A stretch of DNA of 64,000 nt from Hydrogenothermus marinus (GCF_003688665.1 NZ_REFO01000011.1:248001-312000); one strand, 5' to 3'; shown: positions 30,198 through 39,519, counted from the first letter of the stretch. Made by a program: numbers and translations. Notes: generated by a model not told the origin, from the letters alone.

Positions 30198-31213
30198 TGT
30201 TTTGGTAAATATACTTTAAAACTTGAGCCTTCTCCAAGTTTACTATCAACTTCAACTTTACCTTTATGAGCTTCTGTAATATGTTTTACAATAGAAAGGC
30301 CAAGACCTGTTCCACCAACACTTCTACTCCTTGATTTATCAACTCTGTAAAATCTTTCAAATATTAAAGGTAAAGCTTTTTTAGGAATACCTATTCCTGT
30401 ATCTTTAACTTCAACTACTATATATTTTCCATTTTCAAAAGAGTTTACTTCAACTACTCCATTATCTTTATTATATTTTATAGCATTTTCTATAAGATTT
30501 TTAAAAAGTATAGATAATTTTTGCTCATCTCCATATATAATTGAATTTTCTTTTATATTATTTTTAAAGTTTATATTTTTTTCTTTTGTAAGATGAGATA
30601 AATCTTCATATACATCATTTATAAATCTTTTTAAATCTATCTGCGTTTTTACTACTTTATCTTCTTTTGATTCAAGTCTTGCAATAATTAGAAGATCATT
30701 TATTAATGTATCCATCTGATTTATTCTTTTTAAAGCCATAGATATAAATCTTTTTTTATCTTTATCCTTTTCTTCTTGGTCTAAAGTTTCTATTGCTCCT
30801 TTTAATACTGCTATAGGTGTCTTTAGCTCATGACTTACATTTGAGACAAAATCTTTTTTTGCTTGTTTGTAAACTTCAAAAGGGGTAATATCTGTAAGAT
30901 GCACAAACTTTTTATTATCTATGTTATAAACTTTTACTAAAAATTTTTTACTATCTATTATTATTTCAGTTTGATAAATATCTTCATTATATTTATGGGA
31001 TACTATTGAATATAGATAATTGTTTTTTATAACTTCTGAAAAATGTTGACCTTCAGGCTCTTTTACTCCAAGAAGATTTTCTGCATATTTATTTGCATAA
31101 TTTACAATTTTATTTTCATCTATAACAATAATTCCTTCATTTAAAAAATCTAAAAATTTTAAAAATGTCTTTAAATCTGCAATATTTATTTTTTTAGGAT
31201 TTTCCATTTTCAT
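30194..31213 (-). CDS. phoR: PhoR-type sensor histidine kinase, apparently soluble
   Basis: A 339-residue histidine kinase with a PAS domain (about 18-110), a HisKA dimerisation helix with H128 in VSNVSHELKTP, and a HATPase domain with N, G1 (VKDTGIGIP), F and G2 (GGTGLGLSIV) boxes. It follows phoU, and PhoR is the expected identity. Unlike E. coli PhoR there is no membrane helix, so it would have to sense phosphate status through PhoU or Pst contact in the cytoplasm. The partner response regulator PhoB is not next to it. Overlaps phoU by 20 bp. Confidence 0.85.
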   Translation of the reverse strand: MKMENPKKINIADLKTFLKFLDFLNEGIIVIDENKIVNYANKYAENLLGVKEPEGQHFSEVIKNNYLYSIVSHKYNEDIYQTEIIIDSKKFLVKVYNIDNKKFVHLTDITPFEVYKQAKKDFVSNVSHELKTPIAVLKGAIETLDQEEKDKDKKRFISMALKRINQMDTLINDLLIIARLESKEDKVVKTQIDLKRFINDVYEDLSHLTKEKNINFKNNIKENSIIYGDEQKLSILFKNLIENAIKYNKDNGVVEVNSFENGKYIVVEVKDTGIGIPKKALPLIFERFYRVDKSRSRSVGGTGLGLSIVKHITEAHKGKVEVDSKLGEGSSFKVYLPKQ

Positions 31214-31862
31214 CTACTTCTTGATGTCTAAGCATTTTTCCTTCTTTCATATAAATTACTTCTTCTGCAAGATTTGTTGCTATATCTGCTATTCTCTCAA
31301 TATTTGAAGCAACTGTTATTAATCTTATTCCTACTTTAATATTTTTAGGATCTTCTACCATATATGTATAAATTTCTCTTATTATCTGCTCATTTAATGC
31401 ATCTACTTTATCATCTCTTTTAATAACATCTCTTGCAAGTTCTGTATCTAAGGTTTCAAGACATTTTACTGCATCTTTTACCATTTTTAAAGCTATATCT
31501 GACATTAAAGGTAAATCAACATATTCTTTAAGTTTTGGTTTTTTAATAATTCTTTCTGCTTGCTCTTTTATATTTTCTGCATGGTCTGCTATTCTTTCTA
31601 AATCTCTATTTACAAATAAATCCATTATTAAAAATCTAAGTATTTTTGCTTCTGGCTGGTATCTTGCTATAGTTGTAATAATTAAACTTTCATTTTCAAC
31701 TTCTAATTTATCTACAACTTCTTCTAAAGCTTCTACTGTTTTTAATGGTTCTGGATTATGTTCTACAATAGATTTTACTGCATTTTCTAACATTCTTACA
31801 GATAAATCTGCCATTTCTATAAGTTTGTTTCTTATTTCTTCAAGTTTTGGTTTTATAAGCAT
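31194..31862 (-). CDS. phoU: Phosphate transport regulator PhoU
   Basis: A 222-residue all-helical protein with two PhoU repeats, each ending in the metal-binding RDLERIADHAENI and SNIERIADIATNLAEEV signatures. PhoU restrains phosphate uptake through PstB and signals to PhoR. It sits between pstB and phoR in the classic order and starts 13 bp after pstB. Confidence 0.97.
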   Translation of the reverse strand: MLIKPKLEEIRNKLIEMADLSVRMLENAVKSIVEHNPEPLKTVEALEEVVDKLEVENESLIITTIARYQPEAKILRFLIMDLFVNRDLERIADHAENIKEQAERIIKKPKLKEYVDLPLMSDIALKMVKDAVKCLETLDTELARDVIKRDDKVDALNEQIIREIYTYMVEDPKNIKVGIRLITVASNIERIADIATNLAEEVIYMKEGKMLRHQEVDENGKS

Positions 31863-31875
31863 TTTCTTTTACCTC

Positions 31876-32643
31876 TTATCCAAATTTTCCTGATACATAC
31901 TCTTCTGTTAATTTTTTAGAAGGTGATGTAAATATAATATCTGTTTTATCAAATTCAACAAGTTCTCCAAGATACATAAAAGCAGTATAATCTGAAACTC
32001 TTGCCGCTTGTTGCATATTATGAGTAACTATTATTATTGTTACATCTTTTTTTAGCTTAACAACTAATTCTTCAATTTTAGCAGTAGATATTGGATCTAA
32101 AGCAGATGTTGGCTCATCAAAAAGAAGCACTTCAGGCTCAACTGCTAAAGCCCTTGCTATCACTAATCTTTGTTGCTGACCACCTGATAAACCGTTAGCA
32201 GATTCATTTAATCTATCTTTAACTTCATCCCATAAAGCAGCTTCTTTTAATGCTTTTTCTACCTTTTCTTCTAAAACTTTTTTATCTTTTATTCCTCTTA
32301 ATTTTAAACCATAAGCCACATTATCAAATATGCTCATTGGAAATGGTGTTGGTTTTTGGAATACCATTCCAACTTTTGTTCTTAGTTTGATTAAATCATA
32401 ATCTTTGTCTAAGATATTTTCATTATCAAGTAAGATTTTACCTTCATATCTGTTTCCTTTATATAAGTCATGCATTCTATTGAAACATCTTAAAAGGGTA
32501 GTTTTTCCACATCCAGAAGGGCCTATTAAAGCAGTAACTTTATTTTCATATATAGGCATTGTAATACCTTTTAAAGAAGGTTCTTTTGCTCCTGCATACC
32601 AAAACTTCAGATTTTCAACTTTTATTTTTTCTTTTTCAGACAT
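31876..32643 (-). CDS. pstB: Phosphate ABC transporter ATPase
   Basis: A 255-residue ABC ATPase that powers phosphate import. Walker [10 protein letters not shown] is at about 37-45, the Q-loop in [13 protein letters not shown], the signature [11 protein letters not shown], Walker [14 protein letters not shown] and the H-loop VTHNMQQA. The [10 protein letters not shown] segment is specific to PstB. It is followed by phoU and lies 10 bp after pstA. Confidence 0.97.
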   Translation of the reverse strand: MSEKEKIKVENLKFWYAGAKEPSLKGITMPIYENKVTALIGPSGCGKTTLLRCFNRMHDLYKGNRYEGKILLDNENILDKDYDLIKLRTKVGMVFQKPTPFPMSIFDNVAYGLKLRGIKDKKVLEEKVEKALKEAALWDEVKDRLNESANGLSGGQQQRLVIARALAVEPEVLLFDEPTSALDPISTAKIEELVVKLKKDVTIIIVTHNMQQAARVSDYTAFMYLGELVEFDKTDIIFTSPSKKLTEEYVSGKFG

Positions 32644-32653
32644 TAAAATCCTC

Positions 32654-33724
32654 CTATCCTTTATAACGGAGATGTATTATAGCTCTTGCTACTATTGTAA
32701 CAATTAGGATAAAAAATGTAATTATGAAAGATGCTGCCCAAGCTTTAGAGTGCCAGTCATCATAAGGACCCATTGCATATACAAAAATAGTAACAGTTAA
32801 AGAAGATATTGGTTCATTCATATTTGTTGTGAAGTACGCATTATTAAATGATGTAAATAGTAAAGGTGCAGTTTCTCCTGCTACCCTTGATATTGAAAGA
32901 ATTATTCCTGTTAAAATTCCTGTAGCGGCAGCTTTATAAACAATATCTTTAATTACTTTAAAATAAGTTGCTCCAAGTGCAAATGCTGCTTCTCTTAAAC
33001 TCCAAGGCACAAGAGAAAGCATATCTTCTGTAGTTCTTAAAACAACTGGTATCATAATAAATGCAAGAGATGCAGCACCAGCCCATCCGTTGAATCCTTG
33101 TATTTTATCAACTAATTTATTAGTAAGTATTATAAATGCTAATACACCTACAATCGTTGAAATTAAAGCAATAACAAGACCTATAAATTTACCTGCAGAA
33201 GCAGTTTTTATACTAAAAAATTTATTTACTATAATATTTAAAATTCCACCAAATATGATAGCTATTATTGCAGATAAAAATGCTACTGCAAGTAGCCCTC
33301 CCCAATTTATATGACCAATAGGTTTAACTAATATTGCATAAATAAATGTACCAACAACAATAGATGGAACACTTACCATAATATCAGAAAGAGTAGAAAC
33401 AGTTTTTGCAAATTTTGAACCTCTTGCATACTCTGCTATAAAAGTACCTGCTAAAATTCCTAAAGGAATTCCCATTATAGTTGCATAAAAAACTATCTCA
33501 AGCTGGCCTATAAAAGCATTTCTTAAACCACCACCTGGTACACCGGGAGGTGCTGGATCTTCTGTAAATAGTTCAATATTTAATCCTGAAATGCCATGTC
33601 TTAAAACATCAAACAAAATAAATCCAAGCCAAAAAAGCCCAATAAAAGCAGCTACTGTAGAAAGTAAAAGAGCTATATAACTTTGAATTTTTCTTCTTTT
33701 TACATATGCTTCATTATAAATCAT
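32654..33724 (-). CDS. pstA: Phosphate ABC transporter permease PstA with extra membrane hairpin
   Basis: A 356-residue permease. The EAA-type loop [15 protein letters not shown] and the conserved [12 protein letters not shown] and [15 protein letters not shown] identify PstA. Compared with E. coli PstA (296 residues) it carries about 60 extra residues between IGHINWGG and GFNGWAG, rich in Ile, Val and Ala and able to form two more membrane helices (about 150-180 and 185-210). The core transport motifs are otherwise intact. Confidence 0.93.
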   Translation of the reverse strand: MIYNEAYVKRRKIQSYIALLLSTVAAFIGLFWLGFILFDVLRHGISGLNIELFTEDPAPPGVPGGGLRNAFIGQLEIVFYATIMGIPLGILAGTFIAEYARGSKFAKTVSTLSDIMVSVPSIVVGTFIYAILVKPIGHINWGGLLAVAFLSAIIAIIFGGILNIIVNKFFSIKTASAGKFIGLVIALISTIVGVLAFIILTNKLVDKIQGFNGWAGAASLAFIMIPVVLRTTEDMLSLVPWSLREAAFALGATYFKVIKDIVYKAAATGILTGIILSISRVAGETAPLLFTSFNNAYFTTNMNEPISSLTVTIFVYAMGPYDDWHSKAWAASFIITFFILIVTIVARAIIHLRYKG

Positions 33725-33742
33725 TATGATAGCTCCTAAGCT

Positions 33743-34684
33743 TTATCTTGAGTAATTCTTTTCTGCTTTAAGCAAGAAGAATTTTGCTATTGCAAGTATC
33801 ACAAAACTTAAAATAAATAATAAAAATGCTAAATAGAATAAAGATGAAAGGTATATATCTGTATCTGCTTCAGTAAACTCGTTTGCTAAGGTTACTGTAA
33901 TAGTTGCTGCTGAATCAAATAAAGAGGTTGTAATTTGATGATTATTTCCAAGAACAAAAGCTACTGCCATAGTTTCTCCTAATGCTCTACCAAGAGCTAA
34001 AACAACACCACCGTATATACCAAGTTTAGCATAAGGTATCATAATATCTTTAACTACTTCCCATTTTGTAGCACCAAGAGCATAAGCAGACTCTTTCATT
34101 ATATTTGGAGTTAGATTTAAAGAATCTCTTGCAATACTTGCTATAAAAGGGATTATCATAATACTTAAAACAACACTTGCAGTAAAAAGATCTACACCTT
34201 GAGGCTCACCTTCAAAAAGTTTCCCAATAATAGGAATATGTCCTAAGGTTTTTTGGATAGCAGGTTCTATATAATCTGCCATTAAGGGAGCAAGGGTAAA
34301 TAAGCCCCACATACCATATATAATACTTGGAATTGCTGCTAGCATCTCGATAGCTATTCCTATTGGAGATTTTAGAAGATAAGGAGATACTTCACTTAGG
34401 AATATAGCTATACCTATGGCAACTGGTAAAGCAAAAATTAAAGATAATACAGTTGTAATAATAGTTCCATATAAAGGAGCCGCTGCACCAAAAATTTCTC
34501 TAACAGGATCCCAATCATTTGTAAGAATAAAATTTATAATCCCAAACTTATGGATAGCCAAAGATGATTCATTATAAAGAACTAAAATTGTTGAAAATAC
34601 TAAACTTAAAACTAAAAAAGATGCAAGAAAAGCAACAGTTCCAAATATTATATCTGCAAAAGGATATCTTCTAAGTCTTTTCAT
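33743..34684 (-). CDS. pstC: Phosphate ABC transporter permease PstC
   Basis: A 313-residue permease that pairs with PstA. AIPSIIYGMWGLFTLAP, the EAA loop KESAYALGATKWEVV and GRALGETMAVAFVLGN are PstC hallmarks. It is separated from pstS by a strong terminator; a TATAAT on the minus strand at 34721-34716 just after that terminator could give pstC its own promoter. Confidence 0.95.
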   Translation of the reverse strand: MKRLRRYPFADIIFGTVAFLASFLVLSLVFSTILVLYNESSLAIHKFGIINFILTNDWDPVREIFGAAAPLYGTIITTVLSLIFALPVAIGIAIFLSEVSPYLLKSPIGIAIEMLAAIPSIIYGMWGLFTLAPLMADYIEPAIQKTLGHIPIIGKLFEGEPQGVDLFTASVVLSIMIIPFIASIARDSLNLTPNIMKESAYALGATKWEVVKDIMIPYAKLGIYGGVVLALGRALGETMAVAFVLGNNHQITTSLFDSAATITVTLANEFTEADTDIYLSSLFYLAFLLFILSFVILAIAKFFLLKAEKNYSR

Positions 34685-34715
34685 TATTACCTAACCTTAT
34701 TAGAATATATTTAAA

Positions 34716-34721
34716 ATTATA
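34716..34721 (-). promoter_or_regulatory. Candidate -10 box for pstCAB-phoUR
   Basis: TATAAT on the minus strand lies just downstream of the pstS terminator and about 30 bases before the pstC ATG. No matching -35 is clear, partly because the terminator hairpin occupies that space. It would allow transcription of the membrane and regulatory genes apart from pstS. Confidence 0.35.
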
Positions 34722-34723
34722 AC

Positions 34724-34748
34724 AAAAAAAGGGGGCTTTTTAGCCCCC
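34724..34748 (-). terminator. Intrinsic terminator between pstS and pstC
   Basis: Read on the minus strand, GGGGGC (34748-34743) pairs with GCCCCC (34736-34731) across a six-base loop and is followed by seven U residues (34730-34724). This is a textbook terminator. It would stop most transcripts after pstS, giving more binding protein than permease. Confidence 0.92.
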
Positions 34749-34776
34749 AAGTAGTAGGTTTAGTAGCAGCAGGAGA

Positions 34777-35787
34777 TTAAGGATTTATTCCTTTTTCTTC
34801 CCAGTATTTATATATTTTTCCTTTTAATTCTCTTGGTAATGGAACATAATCAAGTCTTAGTGCTATTTGATCTCCATTTTCAAAAACCCATTTAAAGAAT
34901 TTATTAACTATTTTATTTCTTTCTTGTTTTTCTCTAGGTTCTAATACAAATGGAGTTCCTGCGATAGGCCATGCATCTTTTCCTGGAGCATTTACAAGCC
35001 AGAGATAGAAATGTTTTTTAGGATCAAAATTTGCAGTTGCAGCTGCTGCTTTAAATGTATCAACTGATGGTGCTACAAAATTTCCAGCTTTATTTTTCAT
35101 TATTGCATGAGAAAGTCTGCTTTGTTTTGCATAAGCATACTCAACATATCCTATTGAATATTTTAATCTTTTAACATAGTTAGCAACCCCCTCGTTTCCT
35201 TTACCTCCAATTCCTACAGGCCATTTTACAGATTTTCCAGCTCCTACTTCTTCTTTCCAATCTTGACAAACTGCTGATAAATAGTGAGTAAATATAGCAG
35301 TTGTTCCAGAACCATCTGATCTGTGAACTACAGTAATTTTTTTATGTGGAAGGTTTAAACTTGGATTTAAATTTTTTACTTTTGGATTATCCCAGTACTT
35401 TATATGTCCCATATATATGTGACATAAAGTATATCCATCTAATCTTAATTGTCCTGGCTTAACTCCTGGGATATTAACAACAGGTACTACACCACCAATA
35501 ATTACTGGAAATTGATAAAGTCTTTTTTCATCTAATTGCTTTGGTTTTAATGGTGCATCTGAAGCACCAAAATCAACAGTTCTATTTGTAACCTGTCTTA
35601 TTCCACCACCAGAACCTATTGATTGGTAGTTTAATTTAACTCCTGTTTCTTTGTAATACTGATAAGCCCATGCTGACAATACTGGATAAACAAAAGTAGA
35701 ACCAGCTCCAGTAATAGTTTCTCCTGCAGTTGCAAAAGAAACAGTAGCAGCAGTAGCTACTACTGCAGATAATAATCTTTTTTTCAT
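34777..35787 (-). CDS. pstS: Periplasmic phosphate-binding protein
   Basis: A 336-residue exported binding protein for the Pst transporter. A signal peptide covers about residues 1-21 (ending SFATA). The phosphate-binding motifs ITGAGSTFVYP, IGSGGGIRQV, FGASDAPL and HRSDGSGTTAIF are all present. It follows the porin gene by 30 bp and is closed by a strong terminator, so porin and pstS form one short transcript. Confidence 0.96.
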   Translation of the reverse strand: MKKRLLSAVVATAATVSFATAGETITGAGSTFVYPVLSAWAYQYYKETGVKLNYQSIGSGGGIRQVTNRTVDFGASDAPLKPKQLDEKRLYQFPVIIGGVVPVVNIPGVKPGQLRLDGYTLCHIYMGHIKYWDNPKVKNLNPSLNLPHKKITVVHRSDGSGTTAIFTHYLSAVCQDWKEEVGAGKSVKWPVGIGGKGNEGVANYVKRLKYSIGYVEYAYAKQSRLSHAIMKNKAGNFVAPSVDTFKAAAATANFDPKKHFYLWLVNAPGKDAWPIAGTPFVLEPREKQERNKIVNKFFKWVFENGDQIALRLDYVPLPRELKGKIYKYWEEKGINP

Positions 35788-35817
35788 TTTAGTTTTCCTC
35801 CTATTTATAAATTTTTA

Positions 35818-36921
35818 TTACCATTTAACTTCAGCAGTTAACATATAATCAATTGATTTATCACTAGATTCATGGTTACTTGGATCATAATAAATAGTAT
35901 TTAATATAAATTTTACATATTTATTGTATTGATAAGCTACACCAGCAATTATATTTTGTTTAGTATAGTCACTATAAGTTTTTTTATTAACATCTGTATA
36001 TTGGCTATTCACTGTCCAATGATCATATCTTGCTAAGAAAGAAACTTTATCTATTGGTCTAATTTCACCATTTATACTCCATCCATGTCCATCTTTACCA
36101 GATGAATTTGGAGCATCGTTAGTCATTATATGTCCTGCTATAAGGAACATAGGGTTGTTATATACGGCATGGATACCAAGCATATTATTTTTGCTACGTC
36201 CACTGTCTATACCTGCTAAATATCTTCCATAGAAAGATACATTTGCCCAGCTATCTTTTGTTGCATGAACATGTTTTTTTCCTGTTCCAAGAAGATGAGC
36301 AGTTAATCTCCATTCAAAACTTTGACCACTTCCAGTTTTTTCTCCGTGATAACCACTGTCATTAAATAAACCCATTTCACTGCTAAAGTAATCTGTTTTT
36401 GTTTTGAAGTCTATACCAGGTGATGCAGAGTTTATTACATGAGCTGCATGAGAAGTTTCAACGAATGTTTCAGAAATTGATCTATAAAGCCATCCATGGT
36501 GTTCTTCATAATCTATCCAAGGTCTATGAACTTGTCCAAATTCAACACCTGTATAAGGTAAAACATTATCTAAATAAAGGTAAGCATATTTAAGTCTAAC
36601 TAACCAACTACCATTATCTTTCTCTTTTCTATCATCACTTTTATTTTGAAAAGTATCAATAGTAAGTCTTACATAATCTTTGCTATTTTTGTCAAAATAA
36701 GCTTTAACTTGGAAATAGTTTCTTCTTGTTTCAAATCTACTTACATCAGTCTTGCGATTATTTTTTGCATTGGAATTATTTTTGTCATACTGACTGTAAG
36801 TATAACCCAGGTAATGTACTCCATTGAACTTTAATAAAGCTGCTTTAGTTTTTACTTCCACAGCCATAGAAGATGAAAATAATGCTGCTACTCCAAGAGT
36901 TGCTAAAACTTTTTTCTTCAC
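35818..36921 (-). CDS. Outer-membrane beta-barrel porin, likely phosphate-related
   Basis: A 367-residue exported protein. A signal peptide (about 1-20, ending SSMA) precedes a chain of alternating beta strands ending in an aromatic residue (AEVKW), the usual outer-membrane insertion signal. It resembles the phosphate-selective porin O/P group in general pattern (FEFGQVHRPW-like segment, GIDFKTKTDY). Phosphate specificity is inferred mainly from its place directly before pstS and behind Pho-box-like repeats. The start is GTG at 36921, eight bases after GGAGG. Confidence 0.75.
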   Translation of the reverse strand: MKKKVLATLGVAALFSSSMAVEVKTKAALLKFNGVHYLGYTYSQYDKNNSNAKNNRKTDVSRFETRRNYFQVKAYFDKNSKDYVRLTIDTFQNKSDDRKEKDNGSWLVRLKYAYLYLDNVLPYTGVEFGQVHRPWIDYEEHHGWLYRSISETFVETSHAAHVINSASPGIDFKTKTDYFSSEMGLFNDSGYHGEKTGSGQSFEWRLTAHLLGTGKKHVHATKDSWANVSFYGRYLAGIDSGRSKNNMLGIHAVYNNPMFLIAGHIMTNDAPNSSGKDGHGWSINGEIRPIDKVSFLARYDHWTVNSQYTDVNKKTYSDYTKQNIIAGVAYQYNKYVKFILNTIYYDPSNHESSDKSIDYMLTAEVKW

Positions 36922-36956
36922 TTTTCAAACCTCCAAATGTTAATTATTTGGTAGTT

Positions 36957-37026
36957 ATTGTAATAATTGAATATGAAGATATTATTAAGTTTTTGTTAAG
37001 AAATCTTAACATTTCTTAAAATTTAA
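36957..37026 (-). promoter_or_regulatory. Putative Pho box array and -10 for porin-pstS
   Basis: TTAA cores occur at 36985, 36996, 37006, 37016 and 37023, the first four spaced 11, 10 and 10 bp. Repeats of about 11 bp are the arrangement of PhoB/PhoP boxes (B. subtilis TTAACA type). On the minus strand a TACAAT -10 lies at 36962-36957, so the nearest TTAA sits at the -35 region, as expected for an activator-dependent Pho promoter. Confidence 0.5.
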
Positions 37027-37078
37027 CAATAAATAAAAATCTGATTTATACTAAATAAAAATAAACCTAAGGAGATAT

Positions 37079-38173
37079 ATTAAAATAAGAAGCTGGGCAG
37101 AAGTTTATACAGATTTATTAACTGGAAATTGTGAAAAAATATACAAATTTTCAAAAAAAGATATTATTGCAGTAGTAAAAGCAGATGCTTATGGACATGA
37201 TTCTGTAATTATCTCTAAAACCTTAGAAAAAATCCCATTTGTAAAAATATTAGCAGTAGCTACTGCTGAAGAAGGAAAGATTTTAAGAGAAAAAGGTATA
37301 AAAAAAGATATTCTTGTTTTAGGTGGAATTTTAAAAGATGAGATTGAATATTTTAATAAATACTCTTTAATTCCTGTAATTTCAGATTTTGAAAGTTTAA
37401 AATTAGTAAATTATTTAAAAAATAAAAATATCCATATTAAGTTTGATACTGGAATGTCAAGACTTGGATTTTATAAGAAAGATATAAATAAAATTATAGA
37501 TTTAGTGAAAAGCTATGAAATAAAAATAGAAGGCTTAATGAGTCATTTTCCTTCTGCAGATATTGATAAAGAGTTTACTTTAAAACAGATAGAAGATTTT
37601 AAAAGTATAGTTAATCTTTTTAGAAAAAATAAAATCTATCCAGAATATATCCATATCCAAAATAGTGCAGGGCTTATTTATAAATGTGATTTTTGCAATT
37701 TAGTTAGAGTTGGACTTGTTTTATATGGTGAAAAACCATTTGAAGATTTCCCTTTAAATATTAAAAATATAATGTATTTAAAAGCAAGATTAATCTCTAT
37801 TAAAAACATAAAAAAAGGTCAAAAAATATCTTATTGTGGAACCTTTAAAGCAAAAAAAGATATGAAAGTAGGTATTGTTTCTTTTGGATATGCAGATGGT
37901 CTTCCAAGAGCAGTATCAAATAAAGGATATGTTTTAATAAAAGGAAAAAAGGCATATATTATAGGAAATATTACAATGGATATGACAATTGTAGATTTAA
38001 CAGATATAGATGCAAAAATTGGTGATGAAGTTATAATAATAGGAAAATCAGGTAAAGAAGAAATAAAATTTAGTGATATTGCAAAAATATCAGATACTAT
38101 ATCTTATGAGATAATGTGTGGAATATCTAAAAGAGTAAAAAGAATTGAAAAGGTGAAAAATGGGACAAGGTAA
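37079..38173 (+). CDS. alr: Alanine racemase with non-canonical start codon
   Basis: A complete fold-type III PLP alanine racemase of about 364 residues, supplying D-alanine for peptidoglycan. The PLP lysine is K34 in AVVKADAYGHD, the central FDTGMSRLG follows, and the catalytic tyrosine is in SFGYADGLPR, with GNITMDMTIVDL and SYEIMCGISKR at the end. No ATG, GTG or TTG exists in frame before the ATG at 37454, which lies after the PLP lysine and would give a dead protein. The frame opens at 37055. AAGGAG at 37069-37074 points to ATT at 37079 (4-base spacing) or ATA at 37085 (10-base spacing, more like the neighbours). Either is a rare start; a sequencing error is the alternative. The 3' end overlaps the regulator gene by 14 bp. 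Confidence 0.88.
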   Translation: MKIRSWAEVYTDLLTGNCEKIYKFSKKDIIAVVKADAYGHDSVIISKTLEKIPFVKILAVATAEEGKILREKGIKKDILVLGGILKDEIEYFNKYSLIPVISDFESLKLVNYLKNKNIHIKFDTGMSRLGFYKKDINKIIDLVKSYEIKIEGLMSHFPSADIDKEFTLKQIEDFKSIVNLFRKNKIYPEYIHIQNSAGLIYKCDFCNLVRVGLVLYGEKPFEDFPLNIKNIMYLKARLISIKNIKKGQKISYCGTFKAKKDMKVGIVSFGYADGLPRAVSNKGYVLIKGKKAYIIGNITMDMTIVDLTDIDAKIGDEVIIIGKSGKEEIKFSDIAKISDTISYEIMCGISKRVKRIEKVKNGTR

Positions 38174-39518
38174 TCTTTCTATATTAGTTGTTGATGATGA
38201 GGAAAATATAAGAAATTTAGTTCAGGATATTTTAGAAGATGAAGGATATTTTGTAGAAACTGCCATTTCAATAAAAGATGCAAAACAGAAGTTAAAAGAA
38301 AAAGAGTTTGATATTATTTTCCTTGATGTATGGCTTCCTGATGGAGATGGTATAGAGCTTATTTCTGATATAAAACAATCAAACAAAAATGCAAAAATAG
38401 TAATGATTTCTGGCCATGCAAATATACCAATTGCAGTTAAAGCTTTAAAGCTTGGTGCTTATGATTTCTTAGAAAAACCTATATCTACAGAAGCTATTTT
38501 AGCTATTTTAGAAAAAGCTGAAGAAGAGATAAAAAAAGAAATAGAGTTTGAGTTTTTAAAACAAAAAGAAGAAACAGAAATTCAGATTATTGGGGAAAGT
38601 CCTCCAATAAGAAAACTAAAGCAACAGATTCAAAAAGTGGCAAAAACAAATGCATGGGTTTTAATTTATGGAGAAAATGGCACAGGAAAAGAACTTGTAG
38701 CAAAATCAATCCATTATTTATCAGATAGAGCAGATAAACCTTTTGTTGATATTAACTGTGCGGCAATTCCTGATGATTTATTTGAGGCTGAACTTTTTGG
38801 ATATGAAAAAGGAGCATTTACAAATGCAGTATCAAGAAAAATAGGAAAACTTGAAATTGCAAGTGGCGGAACATTATTTTTAGATGAAGTAGCAGATTTA
38901 AGTTTAAAAGCTCAAGCAAAGCTTTTAAGAGTTTTAGAAGAAAAAACTTTTACAAGACTTGGAGGAAACCAAAAAATAAAGGTTGATTTGAGAGTAATTT
39001 CTGCTACTAATAAAAATATAGATGAAGAGATAGAAAAAGGAAATTTTAGGCAGGATTTAGCTTTTAGATTATCAGTTATACCTTTAAAAGTGCCACCTCT
39101 TAGAGAAAGAGGAAATGATATTATTTTACTTGCTGAGCATTTTTTAAAGGTTTCTTGTATTGAAAATAAAATGGATATTCCAGAGATTTCAGAAGAAGTA
39201 AAAAAAGCATTTTTAAAATATTTATGGCCAGGAAATGTAAGAGAGTTAAAAAATCTTATGGAAAGACTTTGTATCTTTAGCACTGGAAAAATAACCATTG
39301 AAGATTTACCTGATTATATTACAGGGAAACAATCAAAATCTGTAGGAATAAACTTTGGTATAAGACCTTTAAAAGAAGTAAGAGAAATGGCAGAAAAAGA
39401 GGTTATCAAAAAAGCCCTTGAAAAATATGGAAATAAAAATCTAAAACAGATAGCTAAAATCTTAGAGGTAGATTTATCTTCTTTATACAGAAAAATAAAG
39501 CAGTATAATTTAGACTAA
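38160..39518 (+). CDS. Sigma54-type response regulator (NtrC/NtrX family) with GAFTNA loop
   Basis: A 452-residue regulator with a receiver domain (phospho-acceptor D56 in IIFLDVWLPDGDG), an AAA+ domain (Walker A GENGTGKE at 171-178, Walker B GGTLFLDEVADLS) and a C-terminal Fis-type helix-turn-helix (about 410-450). The loop that contacts sigma54, normally GAFTGA, reads GAFTNA at 218-223. ASGGTLFLDEVAD and FTRLGG resemble NtrX more than NtrC. No histidine kinase is adjacent; it overlaps alr upstream, an unusual partner. Confidence 0.88.
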   Translation: MGQGNLSILVVDDEENIRNLVQDILEDEGYFVETAISIKDAKQKLKEKEFDIIFLDVWLPDGDGIELISDIKQSNKNAKIVMISGHANIPIAVKALKLGAYDFLEKPISTEAILAILEKAEEEIKKEIEFEFLKQKEETEIQIIGESPPIRKLKQQIQKVAKTNAWVLIYGENGTGKELVAKSIHYLSDRADKPFVDINCAAIPDDLFEAELFGYEKGAFTNAVSRKIGKLEIASGGTLFLDEVADLSLKAQAKLLRVLEEKTFTRLGGNQKIKVDLRVISATNKNIDEEIEKGNFRQDLAFRLSVIPLKVPPLRERGNDIILLAEHFLKVSCIENKMDIPEISEEVKKAFLKYLWPGNVRELKNLMERLCIFSTGKITIEDLPDYITGKQSKSVGINFGIRPLKEVREMAEKEVIKKALEKYGNKNLKQIAKILEVDLSSLYRKIKQYNLD

Positions 39519-39519
39519 A

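Noticed and set aside
37454-38173. A short alanine racemase starting at the first ordinary ATG
   Set aside because: It would lack the PLP lysine and the whole N-terminal barrel half, while the in-frame sequence upstream to 37079 is clearly racemase.
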